A DNA stretch of 39,143 nt from Actinomycetota bacterium (lineage in GTDB: Bacteria; Actinomycetota; Acidimicrobiia; Acidimicrobiales; CADCSY01), in assembly GCA_004366205.1 (NCBI GenBank), contig SIRW01000100.1, positions 1-39,143 of the forward strand. Direction: 5' to 3'. Positions 7,321 through 16,611 of the stretch are shown here, piece after piece. A program made the position numbers and the translations under genes. The notes below the pieces were generated by a model. It searched no databases. It was not told the origin of the DNA and saw only the letters and a list, made by a program, of their open reading frames with translations. Every line of letters begins with the position of its first letter. The first letter of the stretch is position 1.

Positions 7321-8193
7321 TCAGGCGGAGCGGCGGCGGTAGGTGGCGACGGTGGCGAGCGGCGGTCGCTCGCCGGGGGGCTCGGCGAGCGTGACGCCGG
7401 CCCGGGTGAGGGCCGCCTGCATCACCACCCGTGCCTGGGGGGCGAGCTGCGGGAGGGGACGGTTGCGGTGGACCCGCGTGCCGAGGTCGACCTGGGCCAT
7501 GCGCTCGAGCCCGACCAGCCGGGCCACGTCGACGAGCAGGCCGACCTCCACCCCGTACCCCTGCACGAACGGCACCTGCTCGAGCACCTCGCGCCGCCCC
7601 GCGTACTCGCCGGCGAGGGGCTGGGCGAAGGCGGCCAGCGGCGGGTGGAGCAGCTCGAGCAGCGGGCGGGCCACGAGCTCGGTGACCCGCCCGCCCTCGC
7701 CGGGGCGCCCGTGGAGGGACCGCTCGTAGAACCCCTTCACGAAGTCGACGCCGTCGTCCAGCAGCAGCGGGCCGAGGAGCCCCACCACGAACCGCGGTCC
7801 GAAGTCGCGGATGTCGGCGTCGCACCACACCACGACGTCACCGGTCGACGCGGCGAGCGACCGCCACATGGCGTCGCCCTTGCCCGATCCCGCGCCCGCC
7901 TCGGGGAGGACCTCGGCGCCGCGGACCACCCGGGCACCGGCCGCGGCGGCCACCTCGGCGGTGGCGTCGGTCGAGCCGTCGTCGAGCACCAGCACCTCGT
8001 CGAGCAGGGGTTGGCGCTCCACCAGGTCACGCACGGCCGTGGCCACAACCGCGCCGACGGTGGCCTCCTCGTCGCGGGCGGGAAGGCACAGCGAGACCCG
8101 CCGGCCCGCCTTGGCGGCGACCAGGGCGGCGGCCCGGAACTCCCGGTGGTGGTGGGTGCGGATGGCGGCCACCGTCACGCCACTCATGCTCAT
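7321..8193 (-). CDS. gpgS: Glucosyl-3-phosphoglycerate synthase, GT81-like
   Basis: A 290-aa GT-A glycosyltransferase resembling mycobacterial GpgS (Rv1208), which joins glucose from an NDP-sugar to 3-phosphoglycerate. That is the first step to glucosylglycerate and, in mycobacteria, to methylglucose lipopolysaccharides. Seen here: VSLCLPARDEEATVG and LVLDDGSTD (nucleotide-binding), GSGKGDAMWRSL, the metal-binding CDADIRD (D125 and D127), and the acceptor-side block GGRVTELVARPLLEL. ATG 8193 and ATG 8187 are both in frame; neither has a clear ribosome-binding site. No separate glucosyl-3-phosphoglycerate phosphatase gene is visible in the window. Confidence 0.85.
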   Translation of the reverse strand: MSMSGVTVAAIRTHHHREFRAAALVAAKAGRRVSLCLPARDEEATVGAVVATAVRDLVERQPLLDEVLVLDDGSTDATAEVAAAAGARVVRGAEVLPEAGAGSGKGDAMWRSLAASTGDVVVWCDADIRDFGPRFVVGLLGPLLLDDGVDFVKGFYERSLHGRPGEGGRVTELVARPLLELLHPPLAAFAQPLAGEYAGRREVLEQVPFVQGYGVEVGLLVDVARLVGLERMAQVDLGTRVHRNRPLPQLAPQARVVMQAALTRAGVTLAEPPGERPPLATVATYRRRSA

Positions 8194-8317
8194 CGACCGC
8201 CGGCACGCCCACAAGTGGGGCGCGCTGCGTCGTGGCGGGCTAGGCCGAACGGATCATTCCCCACTCTCCGTGGTCGAATCGCTCAACCCGTGCCGCCGGC
8301 CCGCCGATGCAGGCTCC

Positions 8318-8695
8318 ATGCCCGAGGTGCTGCTCGTCGACGATGACCCTGACATCCGGGGGATGCTGGCCTTCACGATGGACGACTACGGCTTCGTCGT
8401 GCGCGAGGCGGGCGACGGCAACCAGGCGATCGCCGCCCTCGAGGAGCGGGCGCCCGATGTCATGGTGCTCGACCTCATGATGCCCAACACCGACGGCTTC
8501 GGGGTCCTGGCCGCCATGCGGGAGCGCAACCTGGCGCCCGACACGAAGGTGCTCATCCTGTCGTGCAAGGTCGACGAGCGCGACCTCACGCGGGGCTACG
8601 AGCTCGGCGCCGACGACTACGTGACCAAGCCCTTCGACCCCGACCAGCTCGCCCTGCGTGTGCAGGAGCTGGCCGTCGCCGCCCCCAGGGTGTGA
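8318..8695 (+). CDS. Single-domain response regulator (receiver only)
   Basis: A 125-aa protein consisting only of a receiver domain. Acidic pocket D8/D9, phospho-acceptor D52 in MVLDLMMPNTDG, a Ser at the switch position (LILSC, S82) and the conserved Lys K104 in DDYVTKPFD are all present, so it should be phosphorylatable. There is no output domain, hence it probably acts by protein contact or as a phosphate relay. No histidine kinase is encoded nearby. It sits just upstream of the CIRCE-groEL unit on the same strand but ends 77 nt before CIRCE. Confidence 0.88.
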   Translation: MPEVLLVDDDPDIRGMLAFTMDDYGFVVREAGDGNQAIAALEERAPDVMVLDLMMPNTDGFGVLAAMRERNLAPDTKVLILSCKVDERDLTRGYELGADDYVTKPFDPDQLALRVQELAVAAPRV

Positions 8696-8772
8696 CCCGG
8701 CCCGCAGGGCCGGTCCGAGCGCGATTTCCCGCCCCGTCCGGTTGCACGCCGGCCGCGCGCGTGGTTTCCTGG

Positions 8773-10462
<1,690 letters not shown>

Positions 10463-10492
10463 GGCTTCGGGAACGCCCGTGCGAGTGGCGGA

Positions 10493-10517
10493 GCGGCCGG
10501 CCTTCAAGGCCGGCCGC
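10493..10517. terminator. groEL terminator hairpin
   Basis: Twelve complementary bases on each side (GCGGCCGGCCTT / AAGGCCGGCCGC) around a single C. In practice this is a 10-bp G+C stem with a TTCAA loop. It starts 31 nt after the groEL stop codon. Confidence 0.8.
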
Positions 10518-10549
10518 TTCGCGCTCCAGCCTCCGGTCGTGCTGGTGGT

Positions 10550-10972
10550 GGCGGAAGGACCGCCGGGGGTGAGGTCGAGGTCGTGGTGCGCCACCCCTCG
10601 GCGACCGTCGCCGCGCGGGCCGAGGCGCTCGGGTGGGCCGCCGGCGAGGGTCTCGTCGTGGACGGGCGGCCGGTGAGGCGGCGCTGACCATCGCCGAGGC
10701 CGGGCTCGTGAACGGGGCGGTCGTCGCGCCCCCGGGCCGCGAGCGGGCGGTCGCGGGGTCGGCGGACGGCGCCGCCGCGCTGCCCGACCGGCGCCAGCCG
10801 GTCCTGGCGGTGACGGCAGGCCCGCTGGCTGGGCTGCTGCTGCCGGCGCCGCCCGGGGCGTGGACGATCGGCCGGGACCCGGCGTGCGAGCTGGTGCTGG
10901 ACCACGACACCGTGTCGGGCCGGCACGCCCGGCTCGTGGTCGACGCCACCGGCACCGCTGCGGTCGAGGACC
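10550..10972 (+). pseudogene. Remnant of a ubiquitin-like + FHA domain protein (FtsK/EssC-like N-terminus)
   Basis: Two fragments in different frames form one recognisable N-terminus. Frame 2 (from about 10571) encodes EVEVVVRHPSATVAARAEAL ... GLVVDGRPV and then meets a stop. Frame 1 continues at 10675 with EAALTIAEAGLVNGAVVAP and runs into an FHA domain (WTIGRDPACELVLDHDTVSG followed by RHARLVV). Joining them needs a one-base deletion at about 10673. The FHA domain breaks off after AAVEDR, before the expected GSTNG motif, and no downstream ATPase part exists. No usable start is seen. In actinobacteria this N-terminal layout belongs to large FHA-FtsK/EssC-like ATPases; that parentage is inferred. 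Confidence 0.7.
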
Positions 10973-11035
10973 GCCGAAGGCGTCGAGCAGGGCGGGCTGG
11001 GGCGGGTCACCGGAGTTCTCCAGCCGATCTTCGTG

Positions 11036-12715
11036 TCAGGCCGTGTCGGCCCGCACAGCGGCGCCACCGATCACCGCGGCGGCCAGCAGCGCCAGCAGCA
11101 GCGCCGCGACCAGGGCGGGCGCCGTGCCGGTCCGCCCGGCCGGGCCCCCGGGTGGTGCCGCCGCTCCCGCGCCGGTCCCGCCGCCGGCATCGGCGCCCCC
11201 GGCGGGCCCGCCGGGCGCCACCAGCTCGAGGGCGAGCAGATCCTCGGGCAGCGCCTGCCCGTGAAGGTCGGGGTCGGGGTCGGGGGGCGGGGGCGCCTCG
11301 TCGGCGACGTCGAGGCGCACGTCCCACAGGGTCGACCGCAGGCCGAGGGCGGCCCGCACGGCCAGGGCGGGCACGAGCGCGGTGCCGGCGTCGCCGCGCA
11401 GCTCGAGCTCGGTGGGGCGATCCGAGGGTCCCACCGCGGCGACCCGCACCTGCTCCAGGGTGCCGCGGTAGCCGAGGCGCCGGCCGAGCTCGGCCAAGCT
11501 GACCGTCAGCTCCCACGGCGCCGGGTCGCGGGTGAGGTACGGCGCGGCCCGGAGGTAGGGATGGGGGGCGCCGGCGGTGCCGAAGCCCTCCTCGGTCGTC
11601 GCCGACACACCCCCCGCGTTCGCCGAGTACACGGCGCTGATCAGCCGCCCGCCGTGGACGAGCACCTGGCCCCGGGTGGTGGCGACGGCCGCGTCCATCG
11701 CCGCGTACTCGGCCTGCTGGCCGAGGTACACCTGGCAGCGCTGCACGTCGCAGAGCTCGCCCGTCACGGCCATGGCCCGCAGCGCGTAGGTGCGGGCGGC
11801 GATGGCCTGGGCCTGAAGCGCCGCCTGCGGCCAGCCCGGGTCACGGACCTCGCCCATGCCCCGCAGGTACTGCTCGACGTCCACGTGGTTCCGCAGCCTC
11901 AGCTGGCCCTGGCCGCCGGCCGCCTCGATCACCCCCCGGTAGCGGCGCTCGCGGGCGGGCAGGTGCAGGGTGTGGCCCTCGCCCGTGATCGCCCACACGG
12001 GCTCCGGCGAGCGCGGGACGCCGGCTGGGGGCGGTGGTCCGGGTGGTGGCGGCTCGTGCGGTGGGGGCGGATCCTCCGGGGGCGGATCGCCGGGCGGGGG
12101 TGCCGGACGCGGGCTGGTGGTCGTCGTGGTGCCGTGGGGCGGGGCGGTCGTCGTGGTGGTCGGCAGCGGGTCGATCGGCGCCGTCGGCAGCTGGGCCGCG
12201 GTCTGGGCCGCGGTGACCCGGAACCCGACGCCCGGCGGGGCCGAGGCCGGGCCGGCGCCGCTTCCCGACGCCGACGCCCCCGCGCCGGCGGGCGTGCCGC
12301 CCTCGACGATGTGGGCGCCGCCGTCGTGGCGGACCAGCACCGACCCGCCGGGCGGCACGCTGACGGGGAACCCCGGGTGCTGCGGGCCGTAGAGGGGGGC
12401 GCGCACCTGCCCGCCCGCGGGGAACTCGATCCACGCGCCGGCGTCGCCCTCGACGGTGTGCACCACCACGACGACGTTGCCGCCCGCCTCGCCGAGGCCT
12501 GTGCCGGGGTAGAAGTGGCCGAGGATCTCGCCGGCCGACGCTCCCTCGACCCCCATCCAGTAGGCGCCGTCCTGGGCCATGCCCACGCCGTGGCCCCAAC
12601 CCCGGCCCTCGAACACGGCGACGGCCACGCCGGACCCGCCGGCGGGGACGGCGGTCAGGCCGGCGGCGAGGGCCGCCACCACCGCGCCTGTGAACCACCG
12701 CGTCCTTTGGGTCAC
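11036..12715 (-). CDS. Exported SpoIID/LytB-domain protein with N-terminal GHGVGM module
   Basis: A 559-aa envelope protein, by family a peptidoglycan-acting (lytic transglycosylase-like) SpoIID/LytB relative. In order: signal peptide (1-29), the block GRGWGHGVGMAQ (37-48) with GEILGHFYPG, a segment of unclear fold, a Thr/Pro/His-rich linker, the SpoIID core (about 278-318: VDVEQYLRGMGEV, then WPQAALQAQAIAARTYAL), AVYSANAGGVSATTEEGFG, and a C-terminal membrane helix (about 530-552). In SpoIID the GHGVGMSQ block normally ends the domain; here it comes first. GTG 12715 is chosen because the signal peptide begins there; an earlier start would run into fdhD, which is divergent. The target in the wall is unknown. 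Confidence 0.82.
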   Translation of the reverse strand: MTQRTRWFTGAVVAALAAGLTAVPAGGSGVAVAVFEGRGWGHGVGMAQDGAYWMGVEGASAGEILGHFYPGTGLGEAGGNVVVVVHTVEGDAGAWIEFPAGGQVRAPLYGPQHPGFPVSVPPGGSVLVRHDGGAHIVEGGTPAGAGASASGSGAGPASAPPGVGFRVTAAQTAAQLPTAPIDPLPTTTTTAPPHGTTTTTSPRPAPPPGDPPPEDPPPPHEPPPPGPPPPAGVPRSPEPVWAITGEGHTLHLPARERRYRGVIEAAGGQGQLRLRNHVDVEQYLRGMGEVRDPGWPQAALQAQAIAARTYALRAMAVTGELCDVQRCQVYLGQQAEYAAMDAAVATTRGQVLVHGGRLISAVYSANAGGVSATTEEGFGTAGAPHPYLRAAPYLTRDPAPWELTVSLAELGRRLGYRGTLEQVRVAAVGPSDRPTELELRGDAGTALVPALAVRAALGLRSTLWDVRLDVADEAPPPPDPDPDLHGQALPEDLLALELVAPGGPAGGADAGGGTGAGAAAPPGGPAGRTGTAPALVAALLLALLAAAVIGGAAVRADTA

Positions 12716-12759
12716 CCCTCCATGGTCCCCGAGGCGGCGGCGCCGGGGGAAGTCGGGGG

Positions 12760-12765
12760 TACCCT
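12760..12765 (+). promoter_or_regulatory. -10 box of fdhD (leaderless type)
   Basis: TACCCT ends exactly 7 nt before the ATG of fdhD. No Shine-Dalgarno sequence is present. Confidence 0.5.
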
Positions 12766-12772
12766 CGCCGGG

Positions 12773-13597
12773 ATGCGCCGAGCCCGCGTCGACAGGGTCC
12801 TGGTCCGGCGACACGACGGTGACGGCTCCCGCCGGTCACCGGACGAGCTGGCTGTCGAGGAGCCGCTCGAGGTCCGTCTCGACGGCCACCTCGTCGCCAC
12901 GACCATGCGTACGCCGGGACACGACTTCGAGCTGGCGGTGGGGCTCTGCCACGGCGACGGGCTGCTGGCGGGCGCGTCCGTGCGCACGGTCCGCTACTGC
13001 GGCGACCAGCCGGCCGCCTCCACGGGCTACAACGTCGTCACCGTCGACACGGGCGGCGCCGCCCCGGTGCCCGCCGCCCGGGTGGGGACGACCACGTCGT
13101 CGTGCGGGATGTGCGGGTCGACGTCCATCGACGTGCTGCGGGAGCGCCTCCGGCCGCTCCCCCCGACCAGCGTCCCGCCACTCGAGGCGCTCCTGGCGGC
13201 GCCCGAGCGCGTGCGGCCGCACCAGGCGCTGTTCGAGCGCACCGGTGCGGTGCACGCCGCCGCTGCCCTCGCCGCCGACGGCGAGCCGGTCGTCGTGCGC
13301 GAGGACGTGGGCCGGCACAACGCCGTCGACAAGGTGGTGGGCCACCTGCTGCTCGAGGGCCGGCTGCCCGCCGCGGGCATGGGCCTGTTCGTTTCGGGCC
13401 GGGCCAGCTTCGAGCTGGTGCAGAAGGCGTGGGCCGCCGGGTTCGGGGCGGTGGTGGCCGTGAGCGCCCCCACGGCCCTCGCCGTGGAGGCGGCCCGTGC
13501 CGCCGACCTGCTCCTCTTGGGGTTCGCCCGCGGCGGGCGGGCCACCCAGTACTCGCCTGGGGAGTCCGGGGGGTCCCCGGATACCGTGGGGGCATGA
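12773..13597 (+). CDS. fdhD: Formate dehydrogenase accessory sulfurtransferase FdhD
   Basis: A 274-aa FdhD-family protein, which passes sulfur from a cysteine desulfurase to the molybdenum cofactor of formate dehydrogenase. The sulfur-carrying motif CGMCG (C111 and C114) is intact. The N-terminal LAVEEPLEVRLDG, the block TPGHDFELAVGLCHGDGLL and the C-terminal REDVGRHNAVDKVVG and SGRASFELVQKAWAAG are typical of the family. The ATG at 12773 fits the -10 box upstream. No formate dehydrogenase is in the window. Its stop overlaps the hemQ start (ATGA). Confidence 0.93.
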   Translation: MRRARVDRVLVRRHDGDGSRRSPDELAVEEPLEVRLDGHLVATTMRTPGHDFELAVGLCHGDGLLAGASVRTVRYCGDQPAASTGYNVVTVDTGGAAPVPAARVGTTTSSCGMCGSTSIDVLRERLRPLPPTSVPPLEALLAAPERVRPHQALFERTGAVHAAAALAADGEPVVVREDVGRHNAVDKVVGHLLLEGRLPAAGMGLFVSGRASFELVQKAWAAGFGAVVAVSAPTALAVEAARAADLLLLGFARGGRATQYSPGESGGSPDTVGA

Positions 13598-14274
13598 CCG
13601 AGCCGCTCGGCCCCAGCACCGGCTGGGGCGTGCTCCACCTGTTCTGCCACCGCACCCCCGACACCGACCGCCAGGCCGTCGCCGCCGCCGTGAAGCGGGC
13701 GGTGTCCGACGAGCACCAGGTCGTCCCCGTGGCCGTGCTCGGCCACAAGGCCGACCTCGGGTTCATGGCGCTCGGTCCCGACCTGTGGCGGCTGCGGGCC
13801 CTCCAGGCCGACCTGCAGGCCGCCGGGCTGGTCGTCGCCCAGTCGTACGTGTCGCTCACCGAGGTGTCCGAGTACGCCGCGGGCGTGCCCGACGCCATGA
13901 AGCAGGCGCGCCTGTACCCGCAGCTGCCGCCCGAAGGGAAGCCGGCGTTCTGCTTCTATCCCATGTCGAAGCGCCGCGACGTCGGGCATAACTGGTACAC
14001 GCTGCCGTACGACGAGCGCCTCGAGCTCATGTACGCCCACGGCAAGTCGGGACGCGAGTTCGCCGGACGGGTGCTGCAGGTCGTCACCGGCTCGACCGGC
14101 CTCGACGACTTCGAGTGGGGGGTCACCCTGTTCGGTGTGCACCCCGACGACCTCAAGGAGGTCGTCTACACGATGCGCTTCGACGAGGCCTCAGCTCGCT
14201 ACGCCGAGTTCGGCCCCTTCTACGCGGGCATGGTCGCGCCACTCGACGACGTCCTCGACGCCGCCGGCCTGTAG
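13594..14274 (+). CDS. hemQ: Coproheme decarboxylase (HemQ/ChdC), chlorite-dismutase family
   Basis: A 226-aa protein that would convert coproheme to heme b in the coproporphyrin-dependent pathway of Gram-positive bacteria. The diagnostic stretch FYPMSKRRDVGHNWYTLP holds the catalytic Tyr (Y122), and MYAHGKSGREFAG holds the proximal heme His (H149); the 27-residue spacing matches the Firmicute enzymes. Later blocks (VTGSTGLDDFEWGVTLF, MRFDEASARYAEFGPFY) are also conserved. It overlaps fdhD by 4 nt, but TACCGT lies 6 nt before its ATG, so it may also have its own leaderless promoter. No other heme gene is nearby. Confidence 0.93.
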   Translation: MTEPLGPSTGWGVLHLFCHRTPDTDRQAVAAAVKRAVSDEHQVVPVAVLGHKADLGFMALGPDLWRLRALQADLQAAGLVVAQSYVSLTEVSEYAAGVPDAMKQARLYPQLPPEGKPAFCFYPMSKRRDVGHNWYTLPYDERLELMYAHGKSGREFAGRVLQVVTGSTGLDDFEWGVTLFGVHPDDLKEVVYTMRFDEASARYAEFGPFYAGMVAPLDDVLDAAGL

Positions 14275-14320
14275 GCGACGCCACCTGCGCGCCGGGGGCC
14301 TCCGGTAGCATCCGCCCGTC

Positions 14321-15622
14321 GTGCGCTCGCCACCCACCACCCGCGCGCTGCCCGCCGCGCTGCTGCTCCTCGCGGCGCTGCTCCTTGCGGGCGCAGCGGG
14401 CCCAGCGGTGGCAGCGCAACCCGACGAGGGCGAGGACGCCACCAGCGTCGGCGGCACCGTGCGGGCCGAGGGCGACGGCGTGCCCGGCGTGCGGCTGTTC
14501 GCCGAGCTCGACGGCGAGCAGGTGGCCGAGACCCGCACCGCCGGCGACGGCACGTGGCGGCTCGAGCTGCCGGGCGCGGGCCGCTACCGCGTCACGCTCG
14601 ACGTCGACACCCTGCCCGAGGGCACGGCCCTGCGGAACCCCGACCGCAACCCCCTCGAGGTCGACCTGCGAGCGGGGCAGCACCGGGCCCTGCTGTTCCC
14701 GCTGGGGGAGCGGGCCGCGGCGGGTCGGGGCACGCTCGACCGCGCCCTGGACCTGGGGGTGCAGGGCATCAAGCTCGGCGCCATCATCGCCCTCGCCGCC
14801 ATCGGCCTGTCGCTGATCTTCGGCATCACCGGGCTCGTGAACTTCGCCCACGGCGAGATGGTCACGTTCGGCGCCGCCGTGGCGTTCCTCGTGAACGTGT
14901 CGGCCGTCGGGCCGCGCTGGCACCTCCTCGTCGCCGCCCCGATCGCCGTGGTCGCGGGCGGCCTGTTCGGGTACGCGCTGGAGCGCGGGTGCTTCCGGCC
15001 CCTTCGGCGCCGGCGCACCGGGCTGATCGCCCTGATCGTGGTGACGATCGGCATGTCGCTGTTCATCCGCCACGTGCTGCTCATCCTCCTGGGAGGCCAG
15101 CGCCGCACCTTCGCCGACTACGCCGTGCAGCGGGCCGCGTCGTTCGGGCCGGTCAACATCGCACCCAAAGACGTCGTGATCATCGTGCTGGCGCTCGCCG
15201 TGCTGGTCGCCGTGGGGCTGGCCCTGCAGCTCACCCGCACCGGTACGGCGATGCGGGCCGTCGCCGACAACCAGGCCCTCGCCGCCGCGTCGGGCATCGA
15301 CGTCGAGCGGGTGATCCTCGTGACCTGGATCGCCGGCGGGGCCCTGGCTGCCCTCGGCGGCGTGCTCTACGGGGTGACCGAGTCGGTGTCGTGGGACATG
15401 GGCTTCCGCCTGCTGCTCGTGATGTTCGCCGCCGTCATCCTCGGAGGGCTGGGCACGGCCTACGGGGCCATGGCCGGCGGCCTGCTCATCGGGGTCGTCT
15501 CCGAGGTGAGCGTCGTGTGGTTCCCGGTCGACTTCAAGCTCGTGTTCGTCTTCCTGGCGCTGATCCTGACCCTCCTCGTGCGGCCCCAGGGCATCCTCGG
15601 CATCCGCGAGCGGATCGGCTGA
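14321..15622 (+). CDS. livH: Branched-chain amino acid ABC transporter permease LivH with exported N-terminal domain
   Basis: A 433-aa protein. Residues 1-31 look like a signal peptide (ALPAALLLLAALLLAGAAG ... AVAAQ). About 42-127 form a beta-sandwich of the carboxypeptidase-regulatory type (GGTVRAEGDGVPGVRLFAEL, then GDGTWRLELPGAGRYRVTLD). About 135-433 are the usual LivH permease with many membrane helices (LNFAHGEM-type motif VNFAHGEMVTFGAAVAF; GLGTAYGAMAGGLLIG). LivH is normally near 300 aa, so the first 130 residues are an added module facing outside. The GTG start has TAGCAT 9 nt upstream. First gene of livH-livM-livG-livF; its stop overlaps livM by 1 nt. Confidence 0.9.
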   Translation: MRSPPTTRALPAALLLLAALLLAGAAGPAVAAQPDEGEDATSVGGTVRAEGDGVPGVRLFAELDGEQVAETRTAGDGTWRLELPGAGRYRVTLDVDTLPEGTALRNPDRNPLEVDLRAGQHRALLFPLGERAAAGRGTLDRALDLGVQGIKLGAIIALAAIGLSLIFGITGLVNFAHGEMVTFGAAVAFLVNVSAVGPRWHLLVAAPIAVVAGGLFGYALERGCFRPLRRRRTGLIALIVVTIGMSLFIRHVLLILLGGQRRTFADYAVQRAASFGPVNIAPKDVVIIVLALAVLVAVGLALQLTRTGTAMRAVADNQALAAASGIDVERVILVTWIAGGALAALGGVLYGVTESVSWDMGFRLLLVMFAAVILGGLGTAYGAMAGGLLIGVVSEVSVVWFPVDFKLVFVFLALILTLLVRPQGILGIRERIG

Positions 15623-16611
15623 TGGACCTCGTCGCCGTCCTCCTCGACGCCAGCCGGGCGGCCCTGGGCGTGCCCGCCGCGGCCTACGCGCTCGCCGCCA
15701 TCGGCCTGAACCTGCACTTCGGCTACACGGGCCTGCTCAATTTCGGGCACATCGCCTTCCTGCTCGTCGGCGCGTACGGCACGGCGATCACCGTCGACGC
15801 CGGCGGCCCGCTGTGGCTCGGCGTCGCCGTCGGCGTGCTCGCCGCCGTCGTGCTCGGACTGGTGATGGGACTGCCCACGCTGCGGTTGCGGGCGGACTAC
15901 CTGGCGATCGTGACCATCGCCCTGGGCGAGATCCTCCGGCTGCTGTTCCGGTCGCGCCCGATGCAGCCGCTCACCGGGGGCGTGCGGGGCATGGAGGGCT
16001 ACGCGGACGCCTTCTACGCCGCCAACCCCTACACCGCCGGCGCCCGCTACGGGGTCGGGGCGCTCACCTTCAGCGGCAACACCCTGTGGGTGATGACCGT
16101 GGGGTGGGGGCTGGTCGTGCTCGCCACGCTGCTGCTGCTCCTACTGGTGCGAAGCCCCTGGGGCCGGGTCCTGCGCTCGATCCGGGAGGACGAGGACGCA
16201 GCCCGCAGCCTGGGCAAGAACGTGTTCGGCTACAAGCTCCAGAGCCTGGTCCTGGGTGGTGTGCTCGGTGCCCTGGCGGGCATCGTGCTGGCCCTCGACC
16301 GCCAGTACGTGAACCCCGACTTCTACCTCGTGGTGTTCACGTTCTTCTTCTACACGATCGTGATCCTCGGCGGACCCGGCACCCTGGCGGGACCGATCGT
16401 GGGCTCGGTGCTGTTCTGGTTCATCATCCAGGGCACCGAGAGCCTGCTGCGCCAGGCCATCAACCAGGGGTATCTGGGCGGGCTCATCGACACCACCGAC
16501 CTCGGGGCGGTCCGGCTGATCCTCGCCGGCACCGCGCTGGTGCTGCTGATGGTGTTCCGGCCCCAGGGCATCTTCGGCAACCGCAGGGAGCTGCTGCTCG
16601 ATGAGCGTTGA
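15622..16611 (+). CDS. livM: Branched-chain amino acid ABC transporter permease LivM
   Basis: A 329-aa integral membrane permease of the LivM family, partner of LivH in the membrane channel. The N-terminal GYTGLLNFGHIAFLLVGAYG is the family hallmark. Also seen are LPTLRLRADYLAIVTIALGEILR, SPWGRVLRSIREDEDAARSLGKN (the cytoplasmic coupling loop contacting the ATPases) and ILGGPGTLAGPIVGS. It starts at the ATG overlapping the livH stop and overlaps livG by 11 nt, so translation is coupled. Confidence 0.95.
   Translation: MDLVAVLLDASRAALGVPAAAYALAAIGLNLHFGYTGLLNFGHIAFLLVGAYGTAITVDAGGPLWLGVAVGVLAAVVLGLVMGLPTLRLRADYLAIVTIALGEILRLLFRSRPMQPLTGGVRGMEGYADAFYAANPYTAGARYGVGALTFSGNTLWVMTVGWGLVVLATLLLLLLVRSPWGRVLRSIREDEDAARSLGKNVFGYKLQSLVLGGVLGALAGIVLALDRQYVNPDFYLVVFTFFFYTIVILGGPGTLAGPIVGSVLFWFIIQGTESLLRQAINQGYLGGLIDTTDLGAVRLILAGTALVLLMVFRPQGIFGNRRELLLDER

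Noticed and set aside
10478-10560. Possible selenocysteine tRNA after groEL (UCA in a hairpin loop, with fdhD 2.3 kb away)
   Set aside because: The hairpin GCCGGCC-TTCAA-GGCCGGC can be read as an anticodon arm, but there is no acceptor stem and no GGTTCGA-type T arm. No selA, selB or selD is seen. It is best explained as the groEL terminator.
10671-10690. Programmed ribosomal frameshift joining the two FHA-gene fragments
   Set aside because: No slippery heptamer or following stem is evident, the protein is also truncated inside the FHA domain, and there is no clear start. Gene decay is simpler.
12773-13597. A formate dehydrogenase gene cluster around fdhD
   Set aside because: Only the accessory gene is present; neighbours are hemQ and a SpoIID-like gene, with no molybdopterin oxidoreductase or cofactor gene.
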